64,000 nucleotides of DNA from Phormidesmis sp963710175 (GCA_963710175.1 CAVPZC010000003.1:372001-436000), one strand, 5' to 3'. Shown: positions 34,375 to 44,151, counted from the stretch's first letter. The notes: a model not told the origin generated them from the sequence alone. Translations and numbers: made by a program.

Positions 34375-35937
34375 ATGTCAGATCCTAACGCTGGTCGTAA
34401 AATTTCCAATCGGTACGAATTGATAGAAACCATTGGGCAAGGCTCTATGGGGAAAGTGTATCTGGCTAGCGATGCGCTGTTGGGCGGAGTGCCAGTTGCC
34501 GTCAAATTTTTATCGCAAACGCTGCTGAATGAGGATATGCGCGAGCGATTTTTTCGGGAGGCAATGACTTGCGCTCAGCTCGGCCAAAAGAGTCTGCACG
34601 TCGTTCGCGTGACCGATTACGGTGTGAATGAAGACGATATTCCTTTTTACGTGATGGAGTACTTGAAAGGAGAAAACATTGGACGCATTGTGCGTATGCA
34701 TCCTCTGCCAGTGCCCAGGTTTTTAGGGCTTTTGCGTCAGATTCTTTTGGGGCTAAAAACTGCTCATAGCGGCATTTTTGTTAAAGGAGAAGTGGTTCCG
34801 ATCATTCACCGGGATATTAAACCCAGTAACGTTTTGGTCACTTCTGACCCTTCAATGGGGGAGCTGGTCAAAATTTTGGACTTTGGCATTGCTAAGCTTT
34901 TGCAGGCGGGCAGCGAACAGACCAGCACCTTTATGGGCACGCTAGCCTACGCCGCGCCAGAGCAGATGGAAGGCCGTGAGCTAGACAGCCGCGCTGATAT
35001 CTACAGCCTGGGGGTAATGATGTACCAAATGCTCAGCGGCGCTCTGCCGCTCAGACCGACTAACAATACGTTTGGCAGCTGGTATAAAGCGCACCGACTG
35101 GCTCAACCTAAACCGTTTGCCGACTTTGGCACAGACCTAAAAGTACCTAAGGCACTAGAAGATGTGGTCATGGCCTGCCTGTCTAAAAAGCGGTGTGATC
35201 GGCCTGAGACCATCGATCATATTATTGAGGCGATCGCCCCTCTAGAAGCGCGCTTTGGGTCGGGGTTTCAAATCTCCCAGCGGATCAATACCGTGCTCTC
35301 AAAGCTACCGGTTGTCAGCAAAAAAGAGCCTGAGCGCCTACCGGATGCTCAACAGCCGTCAGCAGACAACTTCTACTTGCAGCAAAGCTGGCCGCCGGAG
35401 ATGCCAATTGCCCAGATTGTATTTCCCAAGTTGCTCACCCGGCGCGAAGAAACCATTCCTACCCTGTGGGCAATGCTATCGGCTGATGAAATTGACAGGC
35501 GTATTCGCAACACCCGCTACAACAACTTCATGTGCACCATGGCCCCTCATCCGATGGTGCTCTGGCTGACGGCGTTTTATCACAAGCTCGAAGGCCCTCG
35601 CTGGCTACCCTGCTATCTCGATCTCAAAGTTGAAGCCGCTCAGCGAATGCTGTGGACGCTCGCGGAGGTACAGACATACCGCCTCTTGTTTTTTACCAAA
35701 GAAGCGCCGCATCGGTGTCAACATGTCCGGCCTCTTAAGGTAGCCGCTGGACAGCGCCAGCTGTTTAAAGAATGGACCACAACGGCGCGCAGCTTTCCCT
35801 CTATCGGCAGCCCGCAAGAGAGCAAAGCGCTGCTCAAACGCGAATTGGAAACCAATCTCAAGCCCAAAATTTTGATGAACTTTGAGGCGATGCACTCCGA
35901 CTCCAAACCCGGCTTGGACGCCTTCTTGGACTTTTGA
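34375..35937 (+). CDS. Serine/threonine protein kinase (Hanks type)
   Basis: 520 residues. Kinase domain about 14-290: Gly loop 'IGQGSMGKVYLA', ATP lysine in 'VAVKFL', 'IIHRDIKPSNVLV' catalytic loop, 'ILDFGIAK', and 'TLAYAAPEQMEG' activation segment/APE. The C-terminal 190 residues ('LPVVSKKEPERLP' to the end) form a distinct unrecognised domain containing 'MLSADEIDRRIRNTRYNNFM' and no transmembrane helix, so the kinase is cytosolic. A convergent gene set encoding a stress protein, a PP2C phosphatase and an ABC1 kinase follows, suggesting a signalling neighbourhood. Confidence 0.93.
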   Translation: MSDPNAGRKISNRYELIETIGQGSMGKVYLASDALLGGVPVAVKFLSQTLLNEDMRERFFREAMTCAQLGQKSLHVVRVTDYGVNEDDIPFYVMEYLKGENIGRIVRMHPLPVPRFLGLLRQILLGLKTAHSGIFVKGEVVPIIHRDIKPSNVLVTSDPSMGELVKILDFGIAKLLQAGSEQTSTFMGTLAYAAPEQMEGRELDSRADIYSLGVMMYQMLSGALPLRPTNNTFGSWYKAHRLAQPKPFADFGTDLKVPKALEDVVMACLSKKRCDRPETIDHIIEAIAPLEARFGSGFQISQRINTVLSKLPVVSKKEPERLPDAQQPSADNFYLQQSWPPEMPIAQIVFPKLLTRREETIPTLWAMLSADEIDRRIRNTRYNNFMCTMAPHPMVLWLTAFYHKLEGPRWLPCYLDLKVEAAQRMLWTLAEVQTYRLLFFTKEAPHRCQHVRPLKVAAGQRQLFKEWTTTARSFPSIGSPQESKALLKRELETNLKPKILMNFEAMHSDSKPGLDAFLDF

Positions 35938-36010
35938 CTTGAAACTTTTAGATTAGACTTTTAGCTTGAGACCTTGAGCAAGATGTCTGGCGAACTTACG
36001 TTTGACGGCC

Positions 36011-36895
36011 TTACTTTTGGTGGGGAAAGTGAACAATTGGGTGCCAGGAGGTTCTCAACAACGCATCGGTAAAGCTTGGTGTGGTCATATCTAACAGACC
36101 GCCGCTCTTGCCAGAGAGGGCAGCGATCGCGCTAATATCGTGCACTTCCGCAGATTTCAAAACTTCCTCTAGCGGGCTACCTGTTCTCACCTCTATCCGC
36201 ACCTCTGTTTTGATCTCAGTGCCAAAGCCATCTAGCTCCGCTTTGACCTTGCTCAGCTCAGTTTGGGCAGTCTCTACCGCATCATTCTGAGGAATTCGCC
36301 CGCCGCCATCTACCACCCAGCACAGCATGCAGGTTTCCAGCGAGCAGTCTGGATCGGATTGAATTCTGGTTTTGACTTCGTTCATGAGGCTTTTGGCGCT
36401 ATCGCTGCCGTCATAGGGCAACAGCAGATAGTTAAAAAGATGCTGGCAGCGCTGGGAAAGCTCAGCCTCACGGTAGGTAGAAACCAGCTGTGGCCGTAAG
36501 ATCAACATCGGCACCTGGACTTTGTCGACTGTCCCCATAGTGGTGCTGCCAAACAGCCGTTCGTTTAGAGCAGAGCGGGTAGGCATCCCCGAAAAGACGA
36601 TGTCGGACTGATGCTTTTTGGCTGCCCTAACAATATTTTCGGAGGCACGTCCAGAGGTAATCTCAATCTTGACCACTGTACCCTCAGGTACCGATGATTC
36701 CGCCACCGCTAAGGCCTGGCGAGCTTTGTTGACCTTTTCTTCATCCACGCAAGGAATCTCGCGGGAGGTCATCAGCGGCACATTGTGAAAAAACACAATG
36801 TGCTCCATCCCGCCTTTAGCCAGATCGGGTACAAAATCGGCAAAGCGCTGAAGACTATCCGTAAAGTCAGTACAAATGAGCGCACGCTTAAACAT
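36011..36895 (-). CDS. Tandem universal stress protein (UspA) domains
   Basis: 294 residues with two Usp-like halves: 1-140 ('FKRALICTDFTDSLQRFADF', 'IVFSGMPTRSALNERLFGST') and about 150-294 ('NYLLLPYDGSDSAKSLMNEV', 'ISAIAALSGKSGGLLDMTTP'). The first half carries a Gly-rich ATP-like motif; the second lacks it. Typical for stress-adaptation proteins with unknown biochemical action. It starts about 140 nt after the PP2C gene on the same strand and may be in the same unit. Confidence 0.87.
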   Translation of the reverse strand: MFKRALICTDFTDSLQRFADFVPDLAKGGMEHIVFFHNVPLMTSREIPCVDEEKVNKARQALAVAESSVPEGTVVKIEITSGRASENIVRAAKKHQSDIVFSGMPTRSALNERLFGSTTMGTVDKVQVPMLILRPQLVSTYREAELSQRCQHLFNYLLLPYDGSDSAKSLMNEVKTRIQSDPDCSLETCMLCWVVDGGGRIPQNDAVETAQTELSKVKAELDGFGTEIKTEVRIEVRTGSPLEEVLKSAEVHDISAIAALSGKSGGLLDMTTPSFTDALLRTSWHPIVHFPHQK

Positions 36896-37027
36896 AGGAT
36901 CGCACCAATAAAATACTTTGGATAAAATGCCTGGGGTGGGAAATGTCTTTTAACAGTATCATCCCGCCATAGAATAAGTCTTGAAACAAGCGCAAAGGAA
37001 CCCCCTATAGGATCAGGCGCGAAGATT

Positions 37028-37810
37028 CTAAGCCGATTGAGGGATAGATAGGACGACCGCCGTAATATTATCTCGTCCCCCTTGTTGCTTAGCAGCTTCT
37101 ACTAGCGCGGAGGCCACCTTTTCGCAGGTTGGTGCAGACTGAACACAGTTAAGAATGGCATCGTCGGAGAGTTCTTCGCTCAGCCCGTCGCTGCACAGCA
37201 GCAGCCAGTCTCCTGGATCAACCTTGAGTAGCTGTACTGTAACTGCTTTGAGGTCGGCGCGGCCAATGCACTGAGAGAGCACATGTCGCCAGGGATGCTG
37301 CTGCGACTGCTCGGCGGTCAGCTCACCTGCCTGCATCGCCTGCGCCACCCAGGTGTGATCTTGAGTGAGCTGAAGCAGCCCGTCCTGATGTAGCTGGTAC
37401 AGCCGCGAGTCACCGACATGAGCGCACCAAAACTGCTGGTCTCTGAATATGACAGCTACGACAGTCGTTCCCATATCGGCCCGCTCAGGATGCTGACGCT
37501 GGTCGCATAAAATGGCTTGATTCGCTGCCAAAATAGCCTGCTCTAGCAGTGCTGACGAAGAAACGTCGCTCGTTTTGTGGGCCGCTATGCAGCTACAGAT
37601 GGCTTCTATAGCGATTCGGCTGGCTTCCTGCCCGCCCACATGACCACCCATACCATCGGCCACAATGAACAGGTCACCGGCAGGTGATAGATAGTAGCTG
37701 TCTTGATTGGTGGAGCGATGCAGCCCAACATCACTCAGGCCAGCAAACGTTAAACCGGTCAGCAAAGGGCTCATGATGCCATCTAAAGAGTGAAGTAGCC
37801 GCACCTTCAT
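37028..37810 (-). CDS. PP2C-family protein serine/threonine phosphatase
   Basis: Stp/PrpC-type Mn/Mg-dependent phosphatase, the usual counterpart of Hanks kinases. Motifs: 'GLHRSTNQDSYYL', 'VADGMGGHVGGQEAS', 'HVGDSRLYQL', 'LLLCSDGLSEELSD' and 'QGGRDNITAVVLS'. 260 residues; translation may begin at Met13 ('MSPLLTGLTF'). Lies 26 nt downstream of the ABC1 kinase gene on the same strand, so they are probably co-transcribed. Confidence 0.95.
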   Translation of the reverse strand: MKVRLLHSLDGIMSPLLTGLTFAGLSDVGLHRSTNQDSYYLSPAGDLFIVADGMGGHVGGQEASRIAIEAICSCIAAHKTSDVSSSALLEQAILAANQAILCDQRQHPERADMGTTVVAVIFRDQQFWCAHVGDSRLYQLHQDGLLQLTQDHTWVAQAMQAGELTAEQSQQHPWRHVLSQCIGRADLKAVTVQLLKVDPGDWLLLCSDGLSEELSDDAILNCVQSAPTCEKVASALVEAAKQQGGRDNITAVVLSIPQSA

Positions 37811-37836
37811 GGGAAGCTGTGAGTGACCCGTCTGAA

Positions 37837-39972
37837 TTAGGGCATTTTATCGGCTTTAGCTACTCGCATCAGCAGGCGAATTAGAACAATACCAGTGATC
37901 GCAGCAAATGCCCCAATCGCCGCAGCCAGCACGATAAAGTCAGCAATCAGCAGGAACGTGGCTGAGAGTGTAAAAGTACCTAGCAGCAGCGTATAGCTAG
38001 CTGCCAAAATCAAATTGCTGCTGCGGCGAAGAATGCGATCGCTCTCAATTGAGCGCACCCGCACTCTAATATCCCCTCGATCTAACCGATCAAGCGTGGC
38101 CTCGATGCGGCGCGGCAAACTCAGCGCAGAGCTGCCTACCTGCGCTGCCTGTCGGCTAATTTCACCTAAAAGGCCATTAGGCTCACCCGGACCACCATTT
38201 GTCATAAGCTCGCTCGCGTAGGGTTTGGCTGCTTCCATAAAATTAAACTCTGGATCGAGTCCTTTGCCTACGCCCTCAAGGGTAGAAAAGGCCCGCATCA
38301 CAAAGGTAAACGTTGCCGGGAATCGGAAGGGCTGATCGTAAGCCACCGCATAGAGGTCGTCGCTGATGGCCGTTACCGACTGCTCCTCAAACGGCTTGTC
38401 CATCATATTGTCCAGAATATACTGGATTGACCGGCGCACCGGCCCCATATCGTCGATTTCGGCCAGCGCGCCCAGTGCGACCAGCGCTGTCATCACCTGG
38501 CCCGCGTCCCGCTGAGCAATGCCGACGAATGTATCCATCAGCCGGGCCCGCGTCATCGGCTGGATTTGGCCCATCATGCCAAAATCATAGAAAATGAGCG
38601 ACCCGTCTGGATTAACCGCAATATTACCTGGGTGCGGATCGGCGTGGAAAAATCCATCGGTCAGCAGCTGACGCAGGTAAGCTTCAGCCCCCAGCCGCGC
38701 TAGTCGCTTGCGATCTAGCCCGGCTGATTCGAGCGCTTCGTAGTGGCTGATTTTAATTCCTGGCATGTATTCCATCGTCAGCACCCGAGGCGACGTATAC
38801 CGCCAATAGATACGAGGAACGTTGACCCAGTCAACCCCGCGAAAATTACGCCTGAACTTATCGCCATTGCGACCTTCGTGCAGAAAGTCAATCTCTAGCC
38901 ACAGCAGGCGACAGCATTCCTCATAAATGCCCATCCAGTCGCGGCCTTTGCCCCAGTCGGGATGGTTTTGAAAATACTGAGCAATGCCCTTAAGAATGGA
39001 CAAATCGATAGAGAATAGCTTCGAAAGCCCTGGCCGCTGTACCTTGACCACAATCTCTTCGCCCGAATGCAGCTGGGCGCAATGAACTTGGCCCAAACTA
39101 GCAGCGGCGATCGGCACAGGGTCAAAGCTCAAGTAAAGTTCGTCCAGCGGGCGACCAAAGTCGCTTTCTACAATGGTCTTCACCTGCGGATAGCCGAACG
39201 CAGGCACTCGGTCTTGCAGCTTAGAAAGCTCTTCTACGTACTCGATTGGAAACAGATCGGCGCGGGTGGAAAAGAGCTGCCCAATCTTAATAAAGGTTGG
39301 GCCTAAGCTCAGGCAAGTTTCTCGCAGCCAAGCAGCAATTTCTTGACGCCGCTGCTTTTGCTTAGCGGGTGTAATCTGACCGCCGTAGCTCCAAGCTTTG
39401 CTATACAGCCAACGCTTGGCCAGCAGCTTGAGCACAAACGACCAGATGTCGACAAATCGCTGAGGCCGGGAATAGCTGCCTCGATTCCAACGATAGTCAC
39501 CGTCGCGGTAGGCACTGCCGACATAAGAGGATGGAGGGCTGCTGGTCGGCGGCTGTGGGTTAGATGCCTGGTGTTTGGGCTCCCGGTGATTAGACTCGTG
39601 GTGTTCTGGCTCGCTGATCCGCGCTGCTTCTGAAGTGATCGCAGCGGCAACAGGCGCTACGCGATCCGAATCAGAACTAGCTGAGCTAGAGCCATTGGCA
39701 GCGGCAGACTGAAGAGAAGAAGACACCTCTGAAGTTGAAGAGATGACATGGCCCTCATCTTTCGCCTGCTTGTCTGTCATCTGCTCATAGTGAATATCTG
39801 TCGCCTGCATACCCAGCAAGTTTTCACCCTGGACTCGACCGTTTGGATGGCCATCCGAATGGCCGTCTGAATGGTTATTTCGATCCTTCTGACTGCCACT
39901 GGGCGGCACAGGCTCCGCCGCCAGCGAATCTGACAAAGGAGCGGATTCACTTTCTCTAGAGACAGCAGACAC
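37837..39972 (-). CDS. ABC1/UbiB-family atypical kinase
   Basis: 711 residues. The first about 165 are a low-complexity Ser/Gly/His/Glu-rich extension (such as 'DGHSDGHPNGR', 'EPEHHESNHREPKH'). The ABC1 domain follows with 'LGPTFIKIGQLFSTR' (KxGQ motif), 'IAAASLGQVHCA', 'VVKVQRPGL', 'FFHADPHPGNIAV' and 'IFYDFGMMGQ'. Two hydrophobic segments near the C-terminus ('LILAASYTLLLGTFTL', 'FIVLAAAIGAFAAITGIV') anchor it in membrane. Relatives act in isoprenoid quinone/tocopherol metabolism and thylakoid stress. Upstream of PP2C. Confidence 0.93.
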   Translation of the reverse strand: MSAVSRESESAPLSDSLAAEPVPPSGSQKDRNNHSDGHSDGHPNGRVQGENLLGMQATDIHYEQMTDKQAKDEGHVISSTSEVSSSLQSAAANGSSSASSDSDRVAPVAAAITSEAARISEPEHHESNHREPKHQASNPQPPTSSPPSSYVGSAYRDGDYRWNRGSYSRPQRFVDIWSFVLKLLAKRWLYSKAWSYGGQITPAKQKQRRQEIAAWLRETCLSLGPTFIKIGQLFSTRADLFPIEYVEELSKLQDRVPAFGYPQVKTIVESDFGRPLDELYLSFDPVPIAAASLGQVHCAQLHSGEEIVVKVQRPGLSKLFSIDLSILKGIAQYFQNHPDWGKGRDWMGIYEECCRLLWLEIDFLHEGRNGDKFRRNFRGVDWVNVPRIYWRYTSPRVLTMEYMPGIKISHYEALESAGLDRKRLARLGAEAYLRQLLTDGFFHADPHPGNIAVNPDGSLIFYDFGMMGQIQPMTRARLMDTFVGIAQRDAGQVMTALVALGALAEIDDMGPVRRSIQYILDNMMDKPFEEQSVTAISDDLYAVAYDQPFRFPATFTFVMRAFSTLEGVGKGLDPEFNFMEAAKPYASELMTNGGPGEPNGLLGEISRQAAQVGSSALSLPRRIEATLDRLDRGDIRVRVRSIESDRILRRSSNLILAASYTLLLGTFTLSATFLLIADFIVLAAAIGAFAAITGIVLIRLLMRVAKADKMP

Positions 39973-40064
39973 TCAAACTTCCCGTTTTAAAACAACTTAC
40001 AGTCCACGAGCTTACATTTTACGCTCACAGAACTAAAAAAACTGACAAGCCCATAACCGAATAG

Positions 40065-40391
40065 TTAAGCCGCTTGACGGTACTGCTGAATGGCAGCTCT
40101 CGCTTGGGCAACTTCAGCTCTCAGATTATCGATGGTGGCCTGCAAGTCTTCAGTAGTGGCGGCTGAGGTGCCCGCTGGCGCTCCAGCAGGATAATCAGCG
40201 CCAGCGGCGGCCTTCTCCTGCTCTGCTCTGACCATGACTTCTTCGGTAAACTGACGCAAATTTTCACGCTGCTCAGCGTCGAACTTGCCCAGTTGACTGA
40301 GACCATCGCTTACCAAATGCTCGGCTCTTTCCCCCACAGCGGCAGCCAACGCCCGTCCGACAAAAAAAGCTTGCAGCATTGGATTATTCAT
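40065..40391 (-). CDS. DUF6825-like small cyanobacterial protein
   Basis: 108 residues: 'NPMLQAFFVGRALAAAVGERAEHLVSD' at the N-terminus, an acidic/amphipathic middle, an Ala/Pro/Gly linker (about 64-78), and a C-terminal coiled coil 'LQATIDNLRAEVAQARAAIQQ'. It matches my memory of the DUF6825 family conserved in cyanobacteria and plastids; this should be verified by profile. Located upstream of the ABC1 kinase gene on the same strand (92 nt gap). Function unknown. Confidence 0.7.
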   Translation of the reverse strand: MNNPMLQAFFVGRALAAAVGERAEHLVSDGLSQLGKFDAEQRENLRQFTEEVMVRAEQEKAAAGADYPAGAPAGTSAATTEDLQATIDNLRAEVAQARAAIQQYRQAA

Positions 40392-40520
40392 AAAGATTTA
40401 CGTGCTTACATTTGTAATTATAAACATCCCTCAGAGAATGTTTGGCATATCTGGTGAAATACCCGTTCTAAGGGAGCTCCTCAAACAGTCTTCAAGAAGG
40501 AACCGACAGCAGCTCGCCTG

Positions 40521-41180
40521 CTAGTACTGACCGTCGCCGTAGTATGGGCGATCGCCAGCACCGGGCTCTTCTACCGGAGAGTAGTCCTGCTGGTAATTTT
40601 CTTCGCCGTAGTAAGCATCCGCATCAGCGGTACTGGAGTCGGCGTCATTTTTGGCAGTATCAGTCTCGGCAGCTCCCTCTTCAGCAGATTCGACTATTCC
40701 TAAACTGGGTCCCTGCTTCAAAGTCTCCCAGGGATCGACCGTCTGGCGATCGCCATCTTCCCTATCTGCAAAAGTATCAAATGTACCGGCATCGAATGAT
40801 TTTGTGCCAGTACTCAGGGTCGAGCCGGGCTGAGCATCATCTGCTTCTTCCAGCAGCTTAGGGGGTTCAAACGTAGGAATTTGGATCGTTGCTGGGCTGC
40901 CGTCAGCAGTACCCGGCAGGATAGTATCAACGGTGCCTTGGGGTCGTTCGGTAGCCCAGTTGGAGAGCGCGGGAAAAGTCTGTGACGGGCTGAGGAAGCG
41001 AGCATTGGGCGAATGGGCTAACGAAAACCGAACAATCGTACCGCCGCCTAGACCAATCAGGCCCGCTAGCCCGGCTGTAATCAACAGGGCCTCAGAGAGC
41101 GTCAGCGCCTCACCTTTCTGGGCGGGCGATCGCGGCTTACTCATACCAAGCTTAAAAGGCGATATAGACATATTAAACAA
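40521..41180 (-). CDS. Single-span membrane protein with acidic C-terminal tail
   Basis: 219 residues, unrecognised. One hydrophobic helix 'ALLITAGLAGLIGLGGGTIVRF' (about 30-51) with basic residues before it, so N-in topology. A Pro/Thr-rich stretch follows, then a strongly acidic disordered tail rich in Asp, Glu and Tyr, ending 'DRPYYGDGQY'. The true start may be Met13 (MSKPRSPAQKG, 41144). It sits 19 nt from the stop side of the CCA-transferase gene on the same strand, so may be co-transcribed with it. Confidence 0.65.
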   Translation of the reverse strand: MFNMSISPFKLGMSKPRSPAQKGEALTLSEALLITAGLAGLIGLGGGTIVRFSLAHSPNARFLSPSQTFPALSNWATERPQGTVDTILPGTADGSPATIQIPTFEPPKLLEEADDAQPGSTLSTGTKSFDAGTFDTFADREDGDRQTVDPWETLKQGPSLGIVESAEEGAAETDTAKNDADSSTADADAYYGEENYQQDYSPVEEPGAGDRPYYGDGQY

Positions 41181-41199
41181 AGACTATGACTCAAAAAGA

Positions 41200-44022
41200 C
41201 TACGCCCCCAGTGGATAGTGGGCTAAGACGTAATTTGTGGCGGCCTCGGCGCTGATCAGCTCACCATCTAGCGTGGCGGCGTGCACAGCAGAGAGGATAT
41301 CGCGAAATTGGGGACCTGGCTTGTAGCCGAGTTGTTTAAGCGTACCACCGTTGATTAAAGGCGGTACGGCAGAGAGCCGAAAGATGTACTGCCAGATCGG
41401 AGCGGCCAGTGTCTGTGGGTGGCGATCGCTCATCAGCAATAATTCTGATCGATCATAGCGTTGCAGCAACCGGTAAAGCTGGCTGTGCCTTTGTGCCTGC
41501 GGTAGCTGTCGGGCCAAATCAGTTTCCCACTGGTGAAGATGCTTTAGTCGGTGAAGGCTAGGGCCACCCAGATCGAGATTGGTTGCTGTGCGATCGCGCT
41601 CCGCAGGCGCTAGCTGCGCAATGATCAGCTCTAGCAGCATCAGCCAATGGGGAACACCAATCTCCACCTTTTTGAGCCATCGATCCATCCGGCGCAGCTG
41701 TCGCCAGAGGGTAGGCGTCATTTCTAAACTGCTGTGCAGACAAACCAGTGCGCCCAGCGTATCGATTTTCGCGAGCGCAGTTTCCCACTGAGGGGCTTCT
41801 AGCATATATTTCAGTTCTGCCTTTAAGCGAGTTTGGAGCGCGGGCGTTTTATCGGCGGCAGCCTGCATTCGCGCATAGATACCGCTGTCAATGGCATAGC
41901 TGATGAACTGCTCGGTCTGGCTATCGAGGGTAAAGCCCAGCCGCACGGCAAACCGTACCGCTCGAAAGATGCGAGTAGGATCTTCTACAAAGCTGTTGGC
42001 ATGGAGCACTCGCACCTGCTGCTGCTGCAAATCTAACCAGCCGCCAAAAAAGTCGAGCAGGTGACCGGGCTGAGGCCCATTCAAGCGCAGCGCCATGGCG
42101 TTAATGGTGAAATCGCGGCGATAGAGATCCTGGCGAATCGTGCTGGCTTCCACTTCAGGATTAGCGGCAGGGTAGGGATAAAATTCGGTGCGGGCGGTGG
42201 CAATATCAATCTCGACTGGTAGCCCCTTCGACGGCCCCTTCGACGGCCCTATCGACGGCCAGATCAGTGAAGCCGTTTGAAACTGACCGTGGACCTGCAC
42301 GGCAACCTGGGGATAGCGCGATCGCATCGCTTCTGCCAATATCACCCCAGCCCCGGCTTCAGCGCCATCGACCACCCCATCGACCACCAGATCAATATCA
42401 GTCAGCGGGTAGGGCTGCCCCGAGAGGCTCAGCAGCAGATCGCGCACCGCACCGCCGACCAAATAGAGCGCCCAACCTTTTTGCTCGGCAGCTTCAGCCA
42501 TTAGCATCAGGGCGGGCCAAATCTCAGATATGCGGCCTTCGAGCTGCTGATACAGCGTTTCGGCTGAAGGTAAGCGATCTATCGATAATTGAGACGGGCT
42601 CAACCGACGCGACTGATCGCCGCGCAGCCCCCGATACGCCTGCTGCGTTTGATGAAGCTGTCGCAATAGGTCAGTCCGGGTGACAATGCCCACTAATTTT
42701 TCGCCCGCTAAAACCGGCAGACGACCGATGTCGTAGGTCATCATCAGGTCTTGAATTTGGGTGATTGGGGTCTCTGGCGCAACACGCTTGATCTGTACGC
42801 TCATACAGCCTTTTACCGGTCCATGTCCGAGCCCGTGACGCAGAGCAATGTCAATGTCACGGCGGGAAATCATACCCACTAAAGTGCCCTCGTCAGTCAC
42901 CACACATAGCCCGACGTGCCCATAGCGCAGCAGAATCCCCTGGGCCTCATCTACAGAAGTAGCCGGTAAAATGGTGCGCACAGGCGACGACATGAGCGAC
43001 CGGGCGGTAATCGGATGGGGAATTTGCGATCGCACCGCCGCCAACGCCTGCTCAAAGCTAGCCTGTAGATCTTCTGGGCGATCGCCTCTAAGCGTGGCCG
43101 CCGCTGCCTGTGCGTGACCGCCGCCCCCTGACAGGGCAAAAACAGGCCGTAAATCGACGCCACTATCTGGCAGTAGGGGGTTGGTATGCGATCGCCCAAT
43201 CATCACCGCCTTGATCGTTTGGTGCGCCCGGTACTGCGCGTAGAGCAGCAGCGTATCCAATCCCAATAGGGTGACCAATCGCCCTGCTAGCCCCGAGAGC
43301 CCAGGCACAAATTTGTCTGTCTCCAGCTTTAGCCAGCCCAGCTGATGTCCGCGCACCTGTTCAACCTCGATGGTTTCCAGCGCGGTGCTGAGCAAACTCT
43401 GCAATTGAGGAGAAAGACCGGGGTCCTTGTTTTCGGCAATCACCTGCTGGTTAGCGCCTTGAGACATCAGCCAGGCAAGGGCAGCGGCATCGCGAGCGGT
43501 GGCCTGCTCAAAGGTTAGCGATCCGGTATCGCTGTGAATGCCCAGTGCCATCACGGTTGCTTCAAAAGGGGACGGCGCTATCTGCTGGCGCTGTAGCAGC
43601 TCTGTCACTAGCGTAGTAGCTGCACCGACCGCTTCTATATGAACCTCAGCAGTCGGCAGGTCACCCTGCTGAGGTTCGTCGTCTCTGTCTAGATCATTGG
43701 CCGAATCGGCTGTGGGAGCGTGGTGGTCATATATGTAAATGGGCAGGCCGGCTTGCTCAGCTTGCTGTAGCCAGTCGCTAACCGGGGCAAAGCGATCACG
43801 CCGATGGGCATCGACTAGGGTGAGCGATCGCACCTGATCAAAAGGCACCGCCCGCCGCTCGATCAGCGCATATTCATCCCGCCACAGCGCCAAAAACGCT
43901 TGCACCGTCGGGTCAGCGCCCCCTGTTAAGACGATGCGACTGCCCGGACGCAGACAGCTCACCCCAACTGCCGCCCCCAAAGTATCGAAATCAGCGGTTG
44001 TATGACACAAAACTAAATCCAT
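41200..44022 (-). CDS. DHH-CBS-CCA tRNA nucleotidyltransferase/poly(A) polymerase fusion
   Basis: 940 residues. Order: DHH phosphoesterase (1-150; 'DFDTLGAAVG', 'DAHRRDR', 'YDHHAP'), DHHA1 (about 230-330; 'ALSGGGGHAQAAA'), two CBS domains (about 340-460), nucleotidyltransferase head (about 500-680; 'LVGGAVRDLLLSL', 'LTDIDLVVDG', 'RRDFTINAMAL'), RNA-binding neck ('DPTRIFRAVRFAVRLGF') and C-terminal helices. Such long forms add A or CC to tRNA 3' ends or make poly(A); which applies cannot be read here. Three tandem 12-bp units at 42223-42259 encode 'IGPSKGPSKG', a local expansion inside the transferase head. Confidence 0.9.
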   Translation of the reverse strand: MDLVLCHTTADFDTLGAAVGVSCLRPGSRIVLTGGADPTVQAFLALWRDEYALIERRAVPFDQVRSLTLVDAHRRDRFAPVSDWLQQAEQAGLPIYIYDHHAPTADSANDLDRDDEPQQGDLPTAEVHIEAVGAATTLVTELLQRQQIAPSPFEATVMALGIHSDTGSLTFEQATARDAAALAWLMSQGANQQVIAENKDPGLSPQLQSLLSTALETIEVEQVRGHQLGWLKLETDKFVPGLSGLAGRLVTLLGLDTLLLYAQYRAHQTIKAVMIGRSHTNPLLPDSGVDLRPVFALSGGGGHAQAAAATLRGDRPEDLQASFEQALAAVRSQIPHPITARSLMSSPVRTILPATSVDEAQGILLRYGHVGLCVVTDEGTLVGMISRRDIDIALRHGLGHGPVKGCMSVQIKRVAPETPITQIQDLMMTYDIGRLPVLAGEKLVGIVTRTDLLRQLHQTQQAYRGLRGDQSRRLSPSQLSIDRLPSAETLYQQLEGRISEIWPALMLMAEAAEQKGWALYLVGGAVRDLLLSLSGQPYPLTDIDLVVDGVVDGAEAGAGVILAEAMRSRYPQVAVQVHGQFQTASLIWPSIGPSKGPSKGLPVEIDIATARTEFYPYPAANPEVEASTIRQDLYRRDFTINAMALRLNGPQPGHLLDFFGGWLDLQQQQVRVLHANSFVEDPTRIFRAVRFAVRLGFTLDSQTEQFISYAIDSGIYARMQAAADKTPALQTRLKAELKYMLEAPQWETALAKIDTLGALVCLHSSLEMTPTLWRQLRRMDRWLKKVEIGVPHWLMLLELIIAQLAPAERDRTATNLDLGGPSLHRLKHLHQWETDLARQLPQAQRHSQLYRLLQRYDRSELLLMSDRHPQTLAAPIWQYIFRLSAVPPLINGGTLKQLGYKPGPQFRDILSAVHAATLDGELISAEAATNYVLAHYPLGA

Positions 44023-44151
44023 ACCGTCATGGTAAATCCTTTGGCAAGAGCACTGATTTTTGGTAGTTTACATAGGTAGGAACATTAGCCATTGTCTGTA
44101 ATTTTGGCTGATCCGTTTTCAATTAAATAGTGTTTTGAGAGTACGAAGATC

